DNA of 64,000 nucleotides from JANNNF01 sp963772935 (lineage in GTDB: Bacteria > Pseudomonadota > Alphaproteobacteria > Rhodobacterales > Rhodobacteraceae), in assembly GCA_963772935.1 (NCBI GenBank), contig CAVYZK010000008.1:310001-374000 (forward strand). The letters run 5' to 3'. The notes below the pieces were generated by a model that searched no databases, was not told where the DNA came from, and worked only from the letters and a program-made list of their open reading frames with translations. A program made the translations under genes and the position numbers. Position 1 is the stretch's first letter, and the number at the start of each line of letters is the position of its first letter. Shown in pieces: positions 8,515 to 18,049 of this stretch.

Positions 8515-10524
8515 TCAGTTCCCCCCCAGCAACCCTTCCAGCAGTTTCGTCGCCTCGTCATCCAGCGCCTCTTGCGCGCGGCGGCGGGCGGCGTCTTCCA
8601 GCGATTCGCCTTCCAGCGCCTGTATCCCCAACTCCTCTTGCAGCTTGGTCGCCAGTTGCGCCTTGGCATCGGCTTCGGCCTGCTTGGCCTGAGCTTTCAG
8701 ACGCGCCTCCAGCGCTTTGGCCTCGGCCTCCATCTTTTCGCGGGCGATGGATTCCAGATCGAGGCGGAATTTCGGCGCGGCCCAAGGCCCGGTGATCAGC
8801 AGGGGCACCATGATGCCGCCGGTGCCATCGCTTTTCGCCATCGCAATCGGGCGCAGGCTGTAATCCAGCACCCGCGCGCCCAAGCCCACGGTGCCAGACC
8901 CGGTGGCGGTGACATAGGGGGCTGCCAGTTTCAGATCTTCGTTCGACAGCACGCCCCCCGCAATGCTGAACGAGGCCGATACTCCATCGAAAATGGTCTT
9001 CTGCCCCTCGCCCACATAATTCGGGTCCAGCGTGCGCAACATGCCCGCCACATCCAAACCGCGCAGTTCGCCCTTGCCCAAGGTCAGCGACCCAGACCCT
9101 TCCAGACCCCGCATCAAGGCGTCAACCGAGTTGCCAACCCCCAGAAACTTTAACCGCAAATCCCCGGTGCCGATCAGGCGGTCGTAGCCCGCCGCATCCT
9201 GCAACAAAGGCTGCATCGCCAGTCCCGCCAGCGTCAGGTCTCCGCCAAGCGACAGTCCGCCCCGCCCATTGACGACGAACTGCCCGCTGATCGTACCGCC
9301 ATAAGCCGCCATTTCGCGAATATCAAAAACCGCACGCGCACGGTCTATCGTGACCTTGACGCGTGTGGGGCCCAGCTTGACCTGCCCCAGATCGACCGAT
9401 GTCGCGACCAAAGCCACAGCCGCATCAACCACGCCCAGAGCCGAGACATCAATCGTGTCCGTCGGCCAGCCCGCAGCGGATGTGCCCCCGCCAGCCCCCG
9501 TGCCGCTGCCCGCCCCCTGCGCCAGCACCAGATCGCCCGCCGCCAGTTGTGCGGTGATCTTGGGGCGGGGGCCATCGGTGGCAATATCGGCATCGCCGGT
9601 CAGCACCGTGCCATCAAGGCTCAGCTTGGCCCCGCGCAGGTTGATCAACCCGGCCTCGGTCAGGGTCAGCGCGGCGCTGAGCGTCGCGGATTTGGGAAAG
9701 GACGGTGCCCCTGCCCCGGCCAAGGCGGCAACGGACGCCAGATCGCCAAGATCGGCCTGCACGTCGCCCTCAGCCACCAAAGGGTCCAACCCCATCCGGC
9801 CCGCAAATCGGACCTTCGATCCGCCAATCGCAAGGTCTGCGGTCACAGGCACCACGCGGCCTTCGGTAAACGCTGAAAACACCGCTGCGGTCGCTGTTCC
9901 CGACACCACCTGCCCGTTCTGCACGGCAGACCCTGTCACTGTCACCGGCCCCGCAAAATCAGGAATGGCGGCTTCAATCTCGACCGCATCCAGCGCAATC
10001 CTGGTGCCCGCCTTATGGTCGATAAAGCGGAAACTGCCCCCCGTCACCACACCCTTGGCCAACGTGAAGGCGCGCCCGACGCCCGGCGTCTCTGTCGTGA
10101 CAGTGCCCTCGCTGCCACCACCGCCAAAGACCCAGTTTTCCCGCCCATCCTTGGCGCGTTCCAGCAGCAGCGCAGGATTGACCATTTCTACCCCGGTGAT
10201 GGTGATGGTCCCTGCAATCAGATCGGCCATGTCCAGATTGATCGACAATCCATCGGCGACCAGCATCGGTCCTTCCTTGGACCAATCGGCGTTATCAATG
10301 CGCACGGGGCCTGTCTGCACGCCAAGGGTCGGCCAGAATACCGGCTTGACCGCCCCGTCAATGACCAAAGCCCGCCCTGTCAGTTTCTGAAACTGCGCCG
10401 AGGCTGCACCGGCCACCCGGTCAGTCGGGATCAGCGCAACCATGCCGACCACAACCAGAACCAACGTCAGCAAAACCGACACGAGGCCAACGATCCACCG
10501 CACGACAGCACCCCCGATTTGCAC
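8515..10524 (-). CDS. AsmA family envelope protein
   Basis: A 669-residue protein with one N-terminal transmembrane helix (about residues 8-30) followed by a long beta-rich periplasmic region. The region after the helix (LIPTDRVAGAASAQFQKLTGR and RALVIDGAVKPVFWPTLGV) is characteristic of AsmA N-termini, and DGLSINLDMADLIAGTITITGVEMVNPALLLER follows the same pattern; quoted segments are shortened. The last ~80 residues are a charged Ala/Glu/Lys/Arg helix likely to form a coiled coil. AsmA-like proteins are implicated in phospholipid or outer-membrane homeostasis. The start is GTG at 10524 with only a weak AGG upstream, so the exact N-terminus is uncertain. Confidence 0.86.
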   Translation of the reverse strand: MQIGGAVVRWIVGLVSVLLTLVLVVVGMVALIPTDRVAGAASAQFQKLTGRALVIDGAVKPVFWPTLGVQTGPVRIDNADWSKEGPMLVADGLSINLDMADLIAGTITITGVEMVNPALLLERAKDGRENWVFGGGGSEGTVTTETPGVGRAFTLAKGVVTGGSFRFIDHKAGTRIALDAVEIEAAIPDFAGPVTVTGSAVQNGQVVSGTATAAVFSAFTEGRVVPVTADLAIGGSKVRFAGRMGLDPLVAEGDVQADLGDLASVAALAGAGAPSFPKSATLSAALTLTEAGLINLRGAKLSLDGTVLTGDADIATDGPRPKITAQLAAGDLVLAQGAGSGTGAGGGTSAAGWPTDTIDVSALGVVDAAVALVATSVDLGQVKLGPTRVKVTIDRARAVFDIREMAAYGGTISGQFVVNGRGGLSLGGDLTLAGLAMQPLLQDAAGYDRLIGTGDLRLKFLGVGNSVDALMRGLEGSGSLTLGKGELRGLDVAGMLRTLDPNYVGEGQKTIFDGVSASFSIAGGVLSNEDLKLAAPYVTATGSGTVGLGARVLDYSLRPIAMAKSDGTGGIMVPLLITGPWAAPKFRLDLESIAREKMEAEAKALEARLKAQAKQAEADAKAQLATKLQEELGIQALEGESLEDAARRRAQEALDDEATKLLEGLLGGN

Positions 10525-10642
10525 CCGATATCAGCAGCCTAAGCCTTGGCACCCCCGGTTGCCAAGCCAGCATCCGGTCCAAGGCAGCAAAACGCTCAGG
10601 CCCTGCCGATAAGGAACGCTCCGGACCCCGGCCCCGTTCCGC

Positions 10643-11668
10643 CTAGTTCACCGCCACAGGTTTGGACCGCATCCGCGCCACAGTCTCACGTTCCGCCCGT
10701 TTGCACAGATTGGGCGGCAGCCCCCGGTCCAGCAGGTCCATATCGGCCAGAACCATCTCGCCCATCCGCTTGAACGCAATGTCCAGTGCCCCGGCCCGGT
10801 GCGCCGACAGCAGGAAGCCGTCAATGCCCCGCACCGGGTGATCCGCCGCTAGGGGTTCGTCCGGGTAGACGTCAGACGCTGCCAGAATATGCCCCGACTG
10901 AACCGCCGCCATCAGTGCCGGAAAATCCACCACATCAGCGCGTGACAGCAAGATGAACGCAGCCCCCTTGCGCATCGCGGCAAAAGCTTCGGCCCCCAGA
11001 AACCCCTTGTTTTCAGACGTGACGCCTGCGGTCACAAACACCACATCGCTGCTGGCCAGCAGGGTCGGCAAATCCACCGCCCGCGCCCCGGCCTCATGGA
11101 TCCGCGCGGCAGGCAGCCACGGGTCATGGATCGACAACCGGGGCCGGAACCCCTGCAACACCCGCGCCACGGCCCTGCCCAGATCGCCAAAGCCCACGAT
11201 GCCCACCTCGGCCCCGGTTAGAAGCCGGGCTTGCGCATTGCCGTCGCCGCCCCATTTCTCGGCCCCTTGCCGGAACGCCGCATCCGCGCCATGGATGTTG
11301 CGCAGCAGGCTTAGCGCGAACCCCAGCCCGATCTCGGCCACAGGTTCGGCAAATACCGCCCCGGTGGTCACCACATGAATGCCACGCGCAAACACCTGAT
11401 CGTAGGGCATATTGTTGATCAGATTGCTTTCCACATTGAAAATACAGCGCAAATTTTCCAGCCGCGCCAGCAGGCCCGCGTCCAGCGGTGGCTGACCGAT
11501 GATATAGCGCGCCTGTGCCAGCACATCGTCTGGCAACCCGGCCAGACCTTCATCCGTGGTCTCCACCACCCGGTAGCGCGCCCGCAGGTCCGCCAGCAGT
11601 TCGGGCACAAAGATCAGGTCCAGACTGCGCGGCAACGGGCAAGACAGGATCAGGGGCAGGTCAGTCAT
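10643..11668 (-). CDS. D-2-hydroxyacid dehydrogenase (NAD-binding)
   Basis: A 341-residue protein of the D-isomer-specific 2-hydroxyacid dehydrogenase family. The NAD-binding Rossmann motif GIVGFGDLGRAVARVL lies near residues 155-170. The usual catalytic Arg occurs in a SRADVVDFPAL segment (commonly SRGxLVD) and the histidine in LLSAHRAGALD. The substrate is unknown; phosphoglycerate, glyoxylate or other 2-oxoacids are possible. The start at 11668 has GGAG 9 nt upstream and is preferred over the in-frame 11773. It is monocistronic and divergent from rimO. Confidence 0.82.
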   Translation of the reverse strand: MTDLPLILSCPLPRSLDLIFVPELLADLRARYRVVETTDEGLAGLPDDVLAQARYIIGQPPLDAGLLARLENLRCIFNVESNLINNMPYDQVFARGIHVVTTGAVFAEPVAEIGLGFALSLLRNIHGADAAFRQGAEKWGGDGNAQARLLTGAEVGIVGFGDLGRAVARVLQGFRPRLSIHDPWLPAARIHEAGARAVDLPTLLASSDVVFVTAGVTSENKGFLGAEAFAAMRKGAAFILLSRADVVDFPALMAAVQSGHILAASDVYPDEPLAADHPVRGIDGFLLSAHRAGALDIAFKRMGEMVLADMDLLDRGLPPNLCKRAERETVARMRSKPVAVN

Positions 11669-11804
11669 GGCAGTCTCCAACAGATTTGCCCCACAATGGC
11701 CCGTGGCCCCACCCGGCGGCAAGCCCCGATCCGTCGAACCGAGCCTTCGCCGCGATGCCTCTGGCGGGCGCATCGGCCAAAGCGCGATTGACCTGCACCC
11801 TGCA

Positions 11805-11850
11805 ATTGCTCTTTTGCAAATACTCTCGCCGAAGGCTCTTTTACGCGCAG
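11805..11850 (-). repeat. Dispersed intergenic element, copy B
   Basis: On the minus strand this reads GCCTTCGGCGAGAGTATTTG followed by CAAAAGAGCAATTGC. It shares the CGGCG-(G/A)-G-(A/T)TATTT core and the A-rich tail of the other four copies; the tail AAAAGAGCAATTG is identical to copy C near 15530. It lies in the 287-bp divergent gap between the dehydrogenase (start 11668) and rimO (start 11956). That gap holds no other recognisable gene. Confidence 0.5.
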
Positions 11851-11955
11851 CGTTTGGCCCCCCGATGGCGCCGGGGTGGGCGGGTGGGAGGCGCCTAAGG
11901 GGGGGCCAACCTCGCCCCTACCAATCGCACCTGATTCCAGCTATAGGCTGGCCCC

Positions 11956-13332
11956 ATGTCCCAGAACCCGCCCAACCTCCGCCCCGATCTTGCGCCAAAA
12001 GCGCGTTTCAGCGAACCCGCCCGTGTGGGCCAGCCGACCATCGGCATGGTCAGCCTCGGCTGCCCAAAGGCGCTGGTGGACAGTGAACGCATCCTGACCC
12101 GCCTGCGCGCCGAAGGCTACGCGATCAGCCCCGATTACGCCGGGGCAGATGCCGTCATCGTCAACACCTGCGGGTTTCTGGACAGCGCCAAGGCCGAAAG
12201 TCTGGAGGCCATTGGCGAGGCTTTGGCCGAGAACGGCCGGGTGATCGTGACGGGCTGCCTTGGGGCCGAACCCGATTACATCACCGGCGCGCATCCGAAG
12301 GTTCTGGCCGTCACAGGCCCGCATCAGTACGAGGCCGTGCTGGACGCCGTCCACAAGGCGGTGCCCGCCAAGCCCGACCCGTTCATCGACCTGCTGCCCG
12401 CCTCTGCTGTCAGCCTGACGCCACGCCATTACAGCTATCTGAAAATCTCGGAAGGCTGCAATCACAAGTGCAAGTTCTGCATCATCCCCGATATGCGCGG
12501 CCTGCTGCAAAGCCGCCCCGCCCATGCAGTGGTGCGAGAGGCTGAGCGGCTGGTGGCGGCAGGTGTCAAGGAACTGCTGGTGATTTCGCAGGACACTTCG
12601 GCCTACGGGCTGGACCTGAAATACGCCACCGACCGCGGCCACCGCGCCCATATCACCGACCTTGCCCGCGATCTGGGGTCACTGGGTGCCTGGGTGCGCC
12701 TGCACTACGTCTATCCCTACCCGCATGTGCGCGACCTGATCCCGCTGATGGCGGAGGGGCTGGTGCTGCCTTACCTCGACATCCCGTTCCAGCACGCCGA
12801 CCCCGGCGTTCTGCGCCGCATGGCGCGACCCGCCGCCGCCGCCCGCACCTTGGATGAAATCGCCGCGTGGCGGGCCGTTTGCCCCGATATCACCCTGCGA
12901 TCGACCTTTATCGTCGGCTATCCCGGCGAGACAGAGGCCGAATTCCAGACCCTGCTCGACTGGATGGATGAGGCGCAACTGGACCGGGTGGGGTGTTTCC
13001 AATACGAAAACGTCGCCGGTGCCCGCAGCAACCTGCTGCCCGACCATGTGCCCGCCGAAGTGAAGCAGGAACGCTGGGACCGTTTCATGGAAAAGGCGCA
13101 AGCCATTTCCGAGGCCAAACTGGCGGCCAAGGTCGGCCAGACCCTGCAAGTGATCGTCGACGAGGTGGACGACGCCGGTGCCACCTGCCGCACCATGGCC
13201 GACGCCCCCGAAATCGACGGCAACCTGTTCATCGACGAAGGGTTTGAGGGGTTGGCACCCGGCGATCTGGTGGTGGTGACGGTGGAGGAAGCCGGGGAGT
13301 ATGATTTGTGGGGCAGTCGGGTAGCGGGGTGA
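11956..13332 (+). CDS. rimO: Ribosomal protein S12 methylthiotransferase RimO
   Basis: A 458-residue radical-SAM enzyme that adds a methylthio group to an aspartate of ribosomal protein S12. The N-terminal UPF0004 domain has GMVSLGCPKALVDSER, NTCGFLDSAKAES and VTGCLGAEP with its three cluster cysteines. The radical-SAM CxxxCxxC is in EGCNHKCKFCIIPDMRG near residue 160, and a C-terminal TRAM domain covers about the last 65 residues. Length is normal. It is convergent with the ParDE module. Confidence 0.95.
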   Translation: MSQNPPNLRPDLAPKARFSEPARVGQPTIGMVSLGCPKALVDSERILTRLRAEGYAISPDYAGADAVIVNTCGFLDSAKAESLEAIGEALAENGRVIVTGCLGAEPDYITGAHPKVLAVTGPHQYEAVLDAVHKAVPAKPDPFIDLLPASAVSLTPRHYSYLKISEGCNHKCKFCIIPDMRGLLQSRPAHAVVREAERLVAAGVKELLVISQDTSAYGLDLKYATDRGHRAHITDLARDLGSLGAWVRLHYVYPYPHVRDLIPLMAEGLVLPYLDIPFQHADPGVLRRMARPAAAARTLDEIAAWRAVCPDITLRSTFIVGYPGETEAEFQTLLDWMDEAQLDRVGCFQYENVAGARSNLLPDHVPAEVKQERWDRFMEKAQAISEAKLAAKVGQTLQVIVDEVDDAGATCRTMADAPEIDGNLFIDEGFEGLAPGDLVVVTVEEAGEYDLWGSRVAG

Positions 13333-13340
13333 ATGCCGCC

Positions 13341-13631
13341 CTACCCCATCCACCGCCCGGCATCGCGGCTTTGGTGTAGGACGCGGATCACCCGCAGCAG
13401 GTTGGGTTCCATCCGAAACCAGATAACGTGCGATCCGGCAGTTTGACGGCGCAGGCCGGGGCGGATGCCATGGGCGGCAACACCCGCAATCTGCTCTGCG
13501 GCGAGACGTTTCAGGACAGAACGTAAGCTGAGCATGTAGGCCCGCGCCTGCGTTACACCCCAGTTTTCGCGCGAATACACATAAATCCCGGCAAGGTCGG
13601 ACTTGGCTTCATCCGCCAATAACAGCTTCAA
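13341..13631 (-). CDS. RelE/ParE-family toxin
   Basis: A 96-residue basic protein with the RelE/ParE fold pattern: MKLLLADEAKSDLAGIYVY at the start, a middle VLKRLAAEQIAG segment, and the terminal strand VIWFRMEPNLLRVIRVLHQSRD with the conserved RVLH. ParE toxins act on DNA gyrase, whereas RelE homologues cleave ribosome-bound mRNA; the sequence looks more ParE-like, but this is inference. It overlaps the antitoxin gene by 4 bp in the usual antitoxin-first order. Confidence 0.85.
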   Translation of the reverse strand: MKLLLADEAKSDLAGIYVYSRENWGVTQARAYMLSLRSVLKRLAAEQIAGVAAHGIRPGLRRQTAGSHVIWFRMEPNLLRVIRVLHQSRDAGRWMG

Positions 13632-13873
13632 GCCTGATCACGCGCCATCAGGTTTGCAAAGAAAGCGTCGATATCCGGGATCTCTGTAAACCCGCTCGCC
13701 TCGCCCTCGTCGATCAAAGCCCGCAGTTCCCGCAGTCTTGCCTCATTCTCCTCCAACAACCGCAGGCCTGCGCGCACCACTTCGGAGGCAGAGCCATAGC
13801 GGCCTGAGGCCACCTGATCGGACAGGAAGCTGGTGAAATGGTCGCCGAGGGCGATGGAGGTGGTTTTGGGCAT
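13628..13873 (-). CDS. ParD-family antitoxin
   Basis: An 81-residue protein with the N-terminal ribbon-helix-helix pattern of ParD antitoxins (TTSIALGDHFTSFLSDQVAS, then GRYGSASEVVRAGLRLLEE) and an acidic C-terminal toxin-binding tail. The start at 13873 (MPKTT) has a GGA spaced about 9 nt upstream; another in-frame ATG at 13882 would add three residues. The RHH domain normally represses its own promoter, and an imperfect dyad GTTACTATCTATTGGTAGC lies just upstream, at about 13890-13910. Four bp overlap with the toxin gene indicate translational coupling. Confidence 0.87.
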   Translation of the reverse strand: MPKTTSIALGDHFTSFLSDQVASGRYGSASEVVRAGLRLLEENEARLRELRALIDEGEASGFTEIPDIDAFFANLMARDQA

Positions 13874-13937
13874 GTGGCACATCCGGGACTGCTACCAATA
13901 GATAGTAACATGTCCCCGAGGATGCGCCAAGCCCGTG

Positions 13938-14684
13938 TCAGGCGTCCAGCAGGGCTGCCACGTCTTCGGGGATGTCGAAGTTGTGGGTCACTTCCTGCAC
14001 GTCGTCGTCTTCTTCCAGCAGGTCGATCAGGCGCATCAGTTTTTGCGCGGTTTCCAGATCAACCTCGGTGCGGGTCTGGGGTTTCCAGACCAGTTTGGAT
14101 TCAGTCGACTCGCCCAAGGATTTTTCCAGCGCGTCAGACACATCGGACAGAGCTTCGACCTGACAATAGATCCAGTGGCCATCTTCATCGGATTCAACGT
14201 CATCTGCCCCCGCATCCAACGCGGCCATCATCACGGTGTCGGCGTCGCCAGCGGTGACGGGATAGGTGATCTCGCCCACCCGGTCGAAGGAGTGTGACAC
14301 CGACCCGGTCTGGCCCATATTGCCACCAGCCTTGACGAAATAGCTGCGCACGGCGCTGGCGGTGCGGTTCAGGTTGTCGGTCAGGGCCTCGACAATAATG
14401 GCGATGCCCCCGGCCCCGTAGCCTTCGTAGCGGATTTCAGTGTAATCGGCGGCGTCCCCCCCGACCGATTTCTTGATGGCACGGTCGATCACGTCCTTGG
14501 GCATCGACACCGCTTTGGCGGCCTTGACGGCCAGACGCAGGCGGGGGTTCTTGTCAATGTCAGGTTCGCCCATCTTGGCGGCAACGGTGATTTCCTTTGC
14601 CAGCTTGGAGAACATTTTCGAGCGCAGTTTATCCTGCTTGCCCTTGCGGTGCTGAATGTTCGCCCATTTCGAATGGCCTGCCAT
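13938..14684 (-). CDS. YebC/PmpR family transcriptional regulator
   Basis: A 248-residue protein with the family hallmark N-terminus MAGHSKWANIQHRKGKQD, the RLRLAVKAAKAVSMPKD block and a C-terminal LEEDDDVQEVTHNFDIPED ending. YebC proteins form three-domain structures; some bind DNA as regulators, and recent work on YebC homologues links them to translation of proline stretches. It sits alone on the minus strand between the ParDE module and pdeM. Naming is firm, function is general. Confidence 0.94.
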   Translation of the reverse strand: MAGHSKWANIQHRKGKQDKLRSKMFSKLAKEITVAAKMGEPDIDKNPRLRLAVKAAKAVSMPKDVIDRAIKKSVGGDAADYTEIRYEGYGAGGIAIIVEALTDNLNRTASAVRSYFVKAGGNMGQTGSVSHSFDRVGEITYPVTAGDADTVMMAALDAGADDVESDEDGHWIYCQVEALSDVSDALEKSLGESTESKLVWKPQTRTEVDLETAQKLMRLIDLLEEDDDVQEVTHNFDIPEDVAALLDA

Positions 14685-14750
14685 GACCCATCTCCCGATC
14701 TTTGTGGGCAGGGCTTACACCATGGGGCGGGCGGGCTGCAAGATGGGGCA

Positions 14751-15428
14751 TCAGGGCCGGGGGCTTGGGGCTTTGCGGGGCATCGGGATGGCGAGGGCTT
14801 TGGGCCCGGTCAGGATGGCGAGGGCGCGGGGCAGCATCAGGGCGGTCAGTGCGGGATCATGGCTGTAAAGACCGCCGGTGTAGGTGCCATAGGCCGGCAG
14901 GATCACACGGGCGGCATCGGCCAGAAAGCAGGGGCGCGACCGCCCTGCAAGGCGGGCTTTGGGGTGGTAGTGGCCGGAGAGTTCGCCCGCCCCTGCAGGG
15001 TCTGCGATATGGCGCAGGGTCAGCGGGCCGATCTGAATTTCCACGGCGTGGCTGCCGCCAAGTCCCGTGGGGCCTGCATCATGGTTGCCTGCGATCCAGA
15101 CCCAGTTCTGGCCTGTGATCAGGTGGGCAAGGTGGAGGTGATCTTTGGGATCAAGCCCTTGGCTGGCCGTCATGTCATCAAAACTGTCGCCGAGGCAGAT
15201 CACCGTCGCGGGGGCACAGGTGGCGATATCCGCTGCAAGCTTTGCAAGGGTGGCGCGGGTTTCATAGGGCGGCAGCAGGGGGCCGCCGCGCCGGGCCATG
15301 CGTTCGGATTTGCCCAGATGCAGGTCAGAGACGACGAGGGTTTGCTGCGCGGGAAGGTACAAAGCCCCCGACGGCAGGGCATGCAGGGTAACATCGGCAA
15401 GGGTAAGGGGGTGGTGCATGGGCTGCAT
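14751..15428 (-). CDS. pdeM: Ligase-associated DNA damage response endonuclease PdeM
   Basis: A calcineurin-like metallophosphoesterase of about 225 residues. Metal-binding motifs are visible in order: VVSDLHLGKSE, CLGDSFDD, AGNHD and the GELSGHYHPKA block. These match the PdeM family, which accompanies an Lhr-type helicase, an MBL-fold exonuclease and an ATP-dependent ligase in a DNA damage response set. The frame extends to 15485; starts at 15428 or 15419 fit the family better, but neither has a strong ribosome site. It lies downstream of the DEXH helicase on the same strand, with copy C of the repeat between them. Confidence 0.87.
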   Translation of the reverse strand: MQPMHHPLTLADVTLHALPSGALYLPAQQTLVVSDLHLGKSERMARRGGPLLPPYETRATLAKLAADIATCAPATVICLGDSFDDMTASQGLDPKDHLHLAHLITGQNWVWIAGNHDAGPTGLGGSHAVEIQIGPLTLRHIADPAGAGELSGHYHPKARLAGRSRPCFLADAARVILPAYGTYTGGLYSHDPALTALMLPRALAILTGPKALAIPMPRKAPSPRP

Positions 15429-15489
15429 GTGCCCCGGGAGAGGTTTGGGTGGCAAGGGGCGGTTATCAAATTGCATGCTTCGCATAAGT

Positions 15490-15540
15490 TTTTTGTGAAG
15501 AAAGGCGAAGATGAGTATTTGGAAAAGAGCAATTGGGAAG
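15490..15540 (+). repeat. Dispersed intergenic element, copy C
   Basis: The plus strand reads GGCGAAGATGAGTATTTGGA followed by AAAGAGCAATTGGGAAG. It shares GAGTATTTG and the AAAAGAGCAATTG tail with copy B. It ends within 10 bp of the stop codon of the helicase gene, antisense to it, in the same position relative to a gene end as copies A and E. Confidence 0.45.
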
Positions 15541-15547
15541 AGTGGTG

Positions 15548-17939
15548 TCAGTCGAGGCCTGCGTCACGCATCAACTGTCGCGCGTCATCTTCGGCCATGC
15601 GGTCGCGGCCTTTTCCATGCACCGGGATTCGTCCGGGTTCCAGAAACAGCGGGGCGGCCAGCGGAGTGACGCGGGGCAGTCGGGTCAGGTGGATGCGAGG
15701 GCCGACGCGGGCCAGCAGGTCTTCGATCCGGGCGAAATCGACAAGACCGCGCAGGGCCTCTTCGCGGGTGATTTGCAGCATCAGGTGGTCAGGGTCGTAT
15801 TTGCGCAGGGTGTCATAGAGGATATCCGAGGTGAAGGTCGCCTGCCGCCCTGATTTGCGCCGCCCCTGGTGGCTGCGTTCGATCAGGCCCGCGATGATGG
15901 CTGAGGCGCGGAAGGTGCGTTTCATCACGGCGTTGCCGGCAAGCCATGTCTCCAACCCGTCGCGCAGGGTTTGCGGGTCGAAGAGCGGGGTCGGGTCGGT
16001 CACAGGGTCCAGCCCCCAGATCAGGGTGGCATAGTCGGTGGCGACAAAGCCGAGGGGGGCAAGGCCAAGCGCCTCCATCTGTTTGGTCAGCAGAAGACCC
16101 AGGGTTTGCTGGCCGTTTCGACCGGCAAAGCCGTAGACCACCAGATGCTCGCGCCCGTCATGCGGGAAGGATTCGAGCAGGAGGCGAATCCGGGTCGGGC
16201 AGGCGCGATACCTCGCGTTGCAGCGACAGCCAGCTTGCGGTGTGGGCGGGCAGGTTGGGCCAAGTGTCTTGTTGGAAGATTTCCAGTATCCGGTGGGTCA
16301 GGAGGGTGGAGGTGGCGAATTTGCTGCCGTTGAACACGGCAACCTTGGGGTCACGCCCGGGGGTGCGGCTGACCTCGACCGTCATTTCGCGCAGGCCTTC
16401 ATAGCGCACGACCTGCCCCCCGATCAGAAAGGTGTCGCCGGGGGTGAGGGTGGAGGCGAAGCTTTCCTCGATCTCGCCCAGTGGCATGCCGCCGGTGCGG
16501 TTTTTCAGCCGCACCTTCAGGGTTTCCACGTCGATGATGGTGCCAAGGTTTTGCCGGATCACCGCCGCCGCCCTCGGGTCACGCAGGTGCCACATGCCGC
16601 CCGTCTGCATCAGGCGTTGCCAGCGGTCATAGGCGCGCAGGGCATAGCCGCCGGTGGCGGTGAAATCGAGGCAGGCGTCGAAATCGGGCCTCGTCAGGGC
16701 GGCATAGGGCCCGGCGCGGGTGACTTCGGTATAGAGGGCATCTGCATCGAATGGACCGGCGCAGGCGGCCAGCAGGATATGCTGGCACAGCACGTCACGC
16801 GGACCGGGGCCGCGAGGTTCGCCGTCAAGGGTATGGGCGCGGACGGCATCAAGGGCGGCCTGACATTCGACCACCTCGAACCGGTTGGCGGGCACCAGCA
16901 GCGCCTTGGACGGCGCGTTGTAGCGGTGGTTGGCGCGGCCAATCCGCTGCACCAGACGCTTGACGTTCTTTGGCGCGCCCACCTGAATGACCAGATCGAC
17001 GTCGCCCCAGTCGATGCCCAGATCAAGCGACCCTGTGCAGACAATGGCGCGCAGGGCACCTGCGGTCATCGCAGCCTCGACCCGCTCGCGCTGTTCGCGG
17101 GCAAGGCTGCCGTGGTGGATGCCGATGGGCAGGTTGTCGTCGTTTTGCGACCACAGGTCATGGAAGAACAGCTCACACTGGGCGCGGGTGTTGTGGAAGA
17201 TCAGGGTGGTGCGGTGGCGTTTGACCTGCGCAAGCACATCGGGAATTGCGTAACGCCCGCCGCCGCCCGACCACGGTGGCGGCAGGGTGGTGTCCAGCAT
17301 CGCAATGTCGGGGTCCGGGCCGGGGTCGGCGTGCAGGATCTGCGTATCGGGGGCAAGGAAGCGGGCGAGTGCGGGCGGGTCTTCCACCGTGGCGGACAGG
17401 CCGACCAGCCGCAAATCGGGGCGCAGGGATTGCAGGCGGGCCACCAGCAGCGAGAGTTGATCGCCCCGTTTGGATTCCGCCAGCGCGTGGATTTCGTCGA
17501 TGATCACGCGCTCGAGCCCCGCGAACATGCGGTGGGCATCCTCGTACGACAACAGCAAAGCAAGGCTTTCGGGCGTGGTCAGCAGGATATGCGGCGGGTC
17601 GGCGCGCTGGCGGCGACGTTGCGTGTAGGTGGTGTCGCCGGTGCGATCCTCGATGCGGATGGGGAGGTTGGCCCCTTCGACCGGACGGCGCAGGTTGCGG
17701 CGGATGTCGGCGGTCAGCGCCTTGAGCGGTGAGATGTAGAGGGTGTGCAGGCCTTGGTATCCGCTCGCCACCTCGGCCAGGGTCGGCAGAAACCCGGCCA
17801 AGGTTTTCCCGCCGCCAGTGGGGGCGATCAGCAGGGTGGCGGGGGCATCAGCGCGGTCCAGCATAGCCGTCTGATGCGGGTGCAGGGTCCAGCCTTGGGA
17901 CGTGAACCAGTCAGACAGGGCGGGGGGAAGTGTGGCCAT
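15548..17939 (-). CDS. Ligase-associated DNA damage response DEXH helicase, Lhr type (frameshifted as written)
   Basis: Reconstructed length is 796 residues, normal for this group. Motifs in order: Walker A LIAPTGGGKTLAGF, DEIH box IIDEIHALAESKRG, motif III-like LVGLSATVEDP, TRAQCELFF, and motif VI RLVQRIGRANHRYNAP. The reading frame changes at 16187-16188: the coding strand has GACCCGGATTCGCCTC, with one T too many after PDPD. The C-terminal ~195 residues (from LLLESFPHDGRE to the stop) are therefore in a second frame. The enzyme is expected to be a 3'-5' DNA helicase acting with PdeM. The break is probably a sequencing indel. Confidence 0.88.
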
Positions 17940-18049
17940 GAAGCATAGATAGGATGTGCCGCGACGCTGGGAAAGGGCAGTGGTCAATCCGTTTTAAGCA
18001 TGACCCGACCCAAAGACTGACCATACTTGATCACGGCAGACCGGCTCAT

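Noticed and set aside
16218..17732. 504-codon plus-strand ORF opposite the Lhr helicase
   Set aside because: No similarity to known proteins; the opposite strand has full helicase motifs.
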